NCBI GenBank assembly: GCA_007375915.1
Contig: VMFF01000022.1
Span: 1 to 7,996 of the forward strand
Source: Candidatus Doudnabacteria bacterium Gr01-1014_77
GTDB lineage: Bacteria; Patescibacteriota; Doudnabacteria; UBA920; VMFF01
DNA: 7,996 nucleotides
Direction: 5' to 3'
The stretch's first letter is position 1. Each line of letters begins with the position of its first letter. The notes beneath the pieces were generated by a model, which did no database searches, was not told the origin of the DNA, and saw only the letters and a list, made by a program, of their open reading frames with translations. The position numbers and the translations under genes are program-made. Shown one piece after another: positions 6,861 to 7,996 of this stretch.

Positions 6861-6889
6861 ATTTTACCAGAAAAACCCCGCTATATCAA
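6861..6889 (-). promoter_or_regulatory. Sigma-70 promoter with extended -10, driving tRNA-Ser and probably the downstream genes
   Basis: Minus-strand TTGATA (6884-6889) and TAAAAT (6861-6866) are 17 bases apart, with TGG directly before the -10 (extended -10). Transcription would start near 6854, about 15 bases before the mature tRNA 5' end. It sits in the 53-base gap between the endonuclease Q stop codon and the tRNA. Because no terminator is seen until 2233-2261, it may also transcribe the peptidase, the tautomerase-like gene, dnaG and rpoD. Confidence 0.7.
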
Positions 6890-6892
6890 ACC

Positions 6893-7996
6893 TTATTCAA
6901 ACAGTGTTTGCACTTGTTTTTTCTTCTTAATAACCTCTTCAAACAGAGAAACTTTACCGTATTTTCCATCGTATCCAGGAACAATATCTAGCTTTCCAGA
7001 ACGCATCTTCATGATCGCAGCAACTGTTTCTTCTCCAGTTATCTTACCTAATTCTTCTTCTGAAAGTTCTAAGAGAATATCTATTTCTTTTGCTTGATCA
7101 GTCATACGGACATATTCTTCCTGAACCTTTTTACTCGACACTGCTTTTCCAAATCCCGCTGCTATTATTTCTTCTAATACAACGAAGTGTTTTCCAGGAA
7201 TAACGTTCTTAGGAACATACCCATCTTCTCTTTCTGAAAGTTGCTCTGTTCTAGAAAATACACCAATAGTTAAAGGAGTTCCACACTTAGGACAAAGTGC
7301 TTGCCCTTTTTTATTCTTCGGTAATTTTGCGGTTTGTTTAGGATGTAAAGAAACGTCGCAATCAGCATGACCATCATAATGGTATCTACCTTCTTCAGGA
7401 TAGTATTCAAGAGTATACTTAAATTTCTTTCTATCTCCTTCTTTCAAAATCCTAGTTATTTCATCATACGAGACTTCATCTTCCTCTAAATCAAAAACAT
7501 TGCATTCTCTCCCTATTCTTGGCAATGAATGCGCATCTGAAGAAGAAATCAATGTATATTTATCTAATTTTGGAATCCTCCAAAACATTTCAGGGTCAGC
7601 AGAAAGACCTGTTTCTAATGCATAAATATGTTCAGACATTTCTTCAAAACATTCTTCAACACTATCATACCCACTCATAGAACCAAAAAGCCCAAAGTAA
7701 GGGGTCCAAACATGAGCTGGAATTAACATGCATTTTTCTGATGCTTCTAAAACTATTTTCAAAACTTCTTTTGATGGAATGCCAACAATAGGGCGGCCAT
7801 CTGAAGCAAGTTTGGCACCACGTTTTTCTAAGGCTACAATAATCTTTTCTACCACCTCAATTGATGGGGCTAAAAGAATGTTATGGATTCTTCTTGTCTT
7901 TCCGTTATGTGAATATATTGAAGAAATTTCTGCTGTGAGTATAAAATATGGACTCTTAGAATCACCTTTTAACTTTAAAAGTCCGTTACCTGTTTC
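6893..7996 (-). CDS. Endonuclease Q-like PHP-family protein (N-terminal part beyond window)
   Basis: The frame is open to the window edge; 367 C-terminal residues are visible. A GTG at 7855 is an internal codon rather than the start. The fragment resembles endonuclease Q, which nicks DNA 5' of deaminated bases such as uracil and hypoxanthine. Visible PHP-domain landmarks are SSIYSHNGKTRRIHN (26-40), IPAHVWTPYFGLFGSMSGYDS (about 87-107), ALETGLSADPEM (122-133) and the metal-binding-type SSSDAHS. These are followed by GHADC, then CPKCG and LTIGVFSRTEQL, the probable zinc-binding module, in which one Cys lies at GHADC and two at CPKC. A C-terminal segment with a helix-hairpin-helix-like ELSEEELGKITGEETVAAIMKMR ends before a lysine-rich tail. 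The missing N-terminus should hold the first PHP histidines. Its stop lies four bases before the tRNA-Ser promoter. The family is often misnamed a helicase-associated or phosphoesterase protein. Confidence 0.85.
   Translation of the reverse strand, partial: ETGNGLLKLKGDSKSPYFILTAEISSIYSHNGKTRRIHNILLAPSIEVVEKIIVALEKRGAKLASDGRPIVGIPSKEVLKIVLEASEKCMLIPAHVWTPYFGLFGSMSGYDSVEECFEEMSEHIYALETGLSADPEMFWRIPKLDKYTLISSSDAHSLPRIGRECNVFDLEEDEVSYDEITRILKEGDRKKFKYTLEYYPEEGRYHYDGHADCDVSLHPKQTAKLPKNKKGQALCPKCGTPLTIGVFSRTEQLSEREDGYVPKNVIPGKHFVVLEEIIAAGFGKAVSSKKVQEEYVRMTDQAKEIDILLELSEEELGKITGEETVAAIMKMRSGKLDIVPGYDGKYGKVSLFEEVIKKKKQVQTLFE

Noticed and set aside
6484..6930. Plus-strand open frame of 148 codons containing a 'REEIRTPEGFD...' peptide
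   Set aside because: It is the antisense reading of tRNA-Ser and the S66 peptidase. That peptide is the translation of a tRNA gene, a common false annotation.
1714..7996. Functional link between cytidine deaminase and endonuclease Q as a base-deamination defence system
   Set aside because: They are almost 5 kb apart with housekeeping genes between and separate promoters; the deaminase is a free-nucleoside enzyme by motif, not a DNA-acting one.
1..7996. CRISPR array, riboswitch or other long repeat
   Set aside because: No regularly spaced repeats or recognisable riboswitch cores were seen on either strand.

Overview
The window looks like a core-genome segment of a small, AT-rich bacterium, most likely from the candidate phyla radiation (Patescibacteria). 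Three things suggest this: a single-chain FAD-linked oxidase of the type common there, an endonuclease Q gene, and a primary sigma factor with a very lysine-rich N-terminus. Most genes also lack a Shine-Dalgarno sequence. The lineage is an inference from gene style and was not tested by phylogeny.

Layout: (1) bases 2-1609, plus strand: the 3' part of a glycolate/D-lactate-type FAD oxidase. (2) bases ~1617-2160: a GC-rich island holding a minus-strand cytidine deaminase gene (1714-2139), with a near-consensus promoter (2201-2229), a strong ribosome binding site and a perfect 20-bp palindrome downstream of it. (3) bases 2233-6889, all minus strand: in transcription order, a promoter, tRNA-Ser(GGA), an MccF-like S66 peptidase, a small protein that looks like a tautomerase, DNA primase (dnaG), the primary sigma factor (rpoD) and a strong terminator. 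Gaps in this run are only 12-42 bases and I see no internal terminator. (4) bases 6893-7996, minus strand: the C-terminal part of an endonuclease Q-like protein that runs off the window.

How the genes work together: dnaG-rpoD is the classic core of the macromolecular synthesis operon, coupling replication priming and transcription initiation. Its usual upstream partner rpsU is not here; the small tautomerase-like gene takes that place. Endonuclease Q acts on deaminated bases in DNA, cytidine deaminase makes uridine/deoxyuridine in pyrimidine salvage, and the S66 peptidase cleaves carboxy-terminal amide or peptide bonds in murein peptides or microcin-like compounds. These last genes do not form an evident shared pathway.

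The clearest anomaly is the cytidine deaminase island. It has about 60% GC against about one third around it, a strong Shine-Dalgarno that its neighbours lack, and it sits between two convergent host genes. It looks horizontally acquired, unless it is an assembly artefact. I did not find a new defence or mobile system, and the rest is largely housekeeping. No stretch longer than 300 bases is without a gene.
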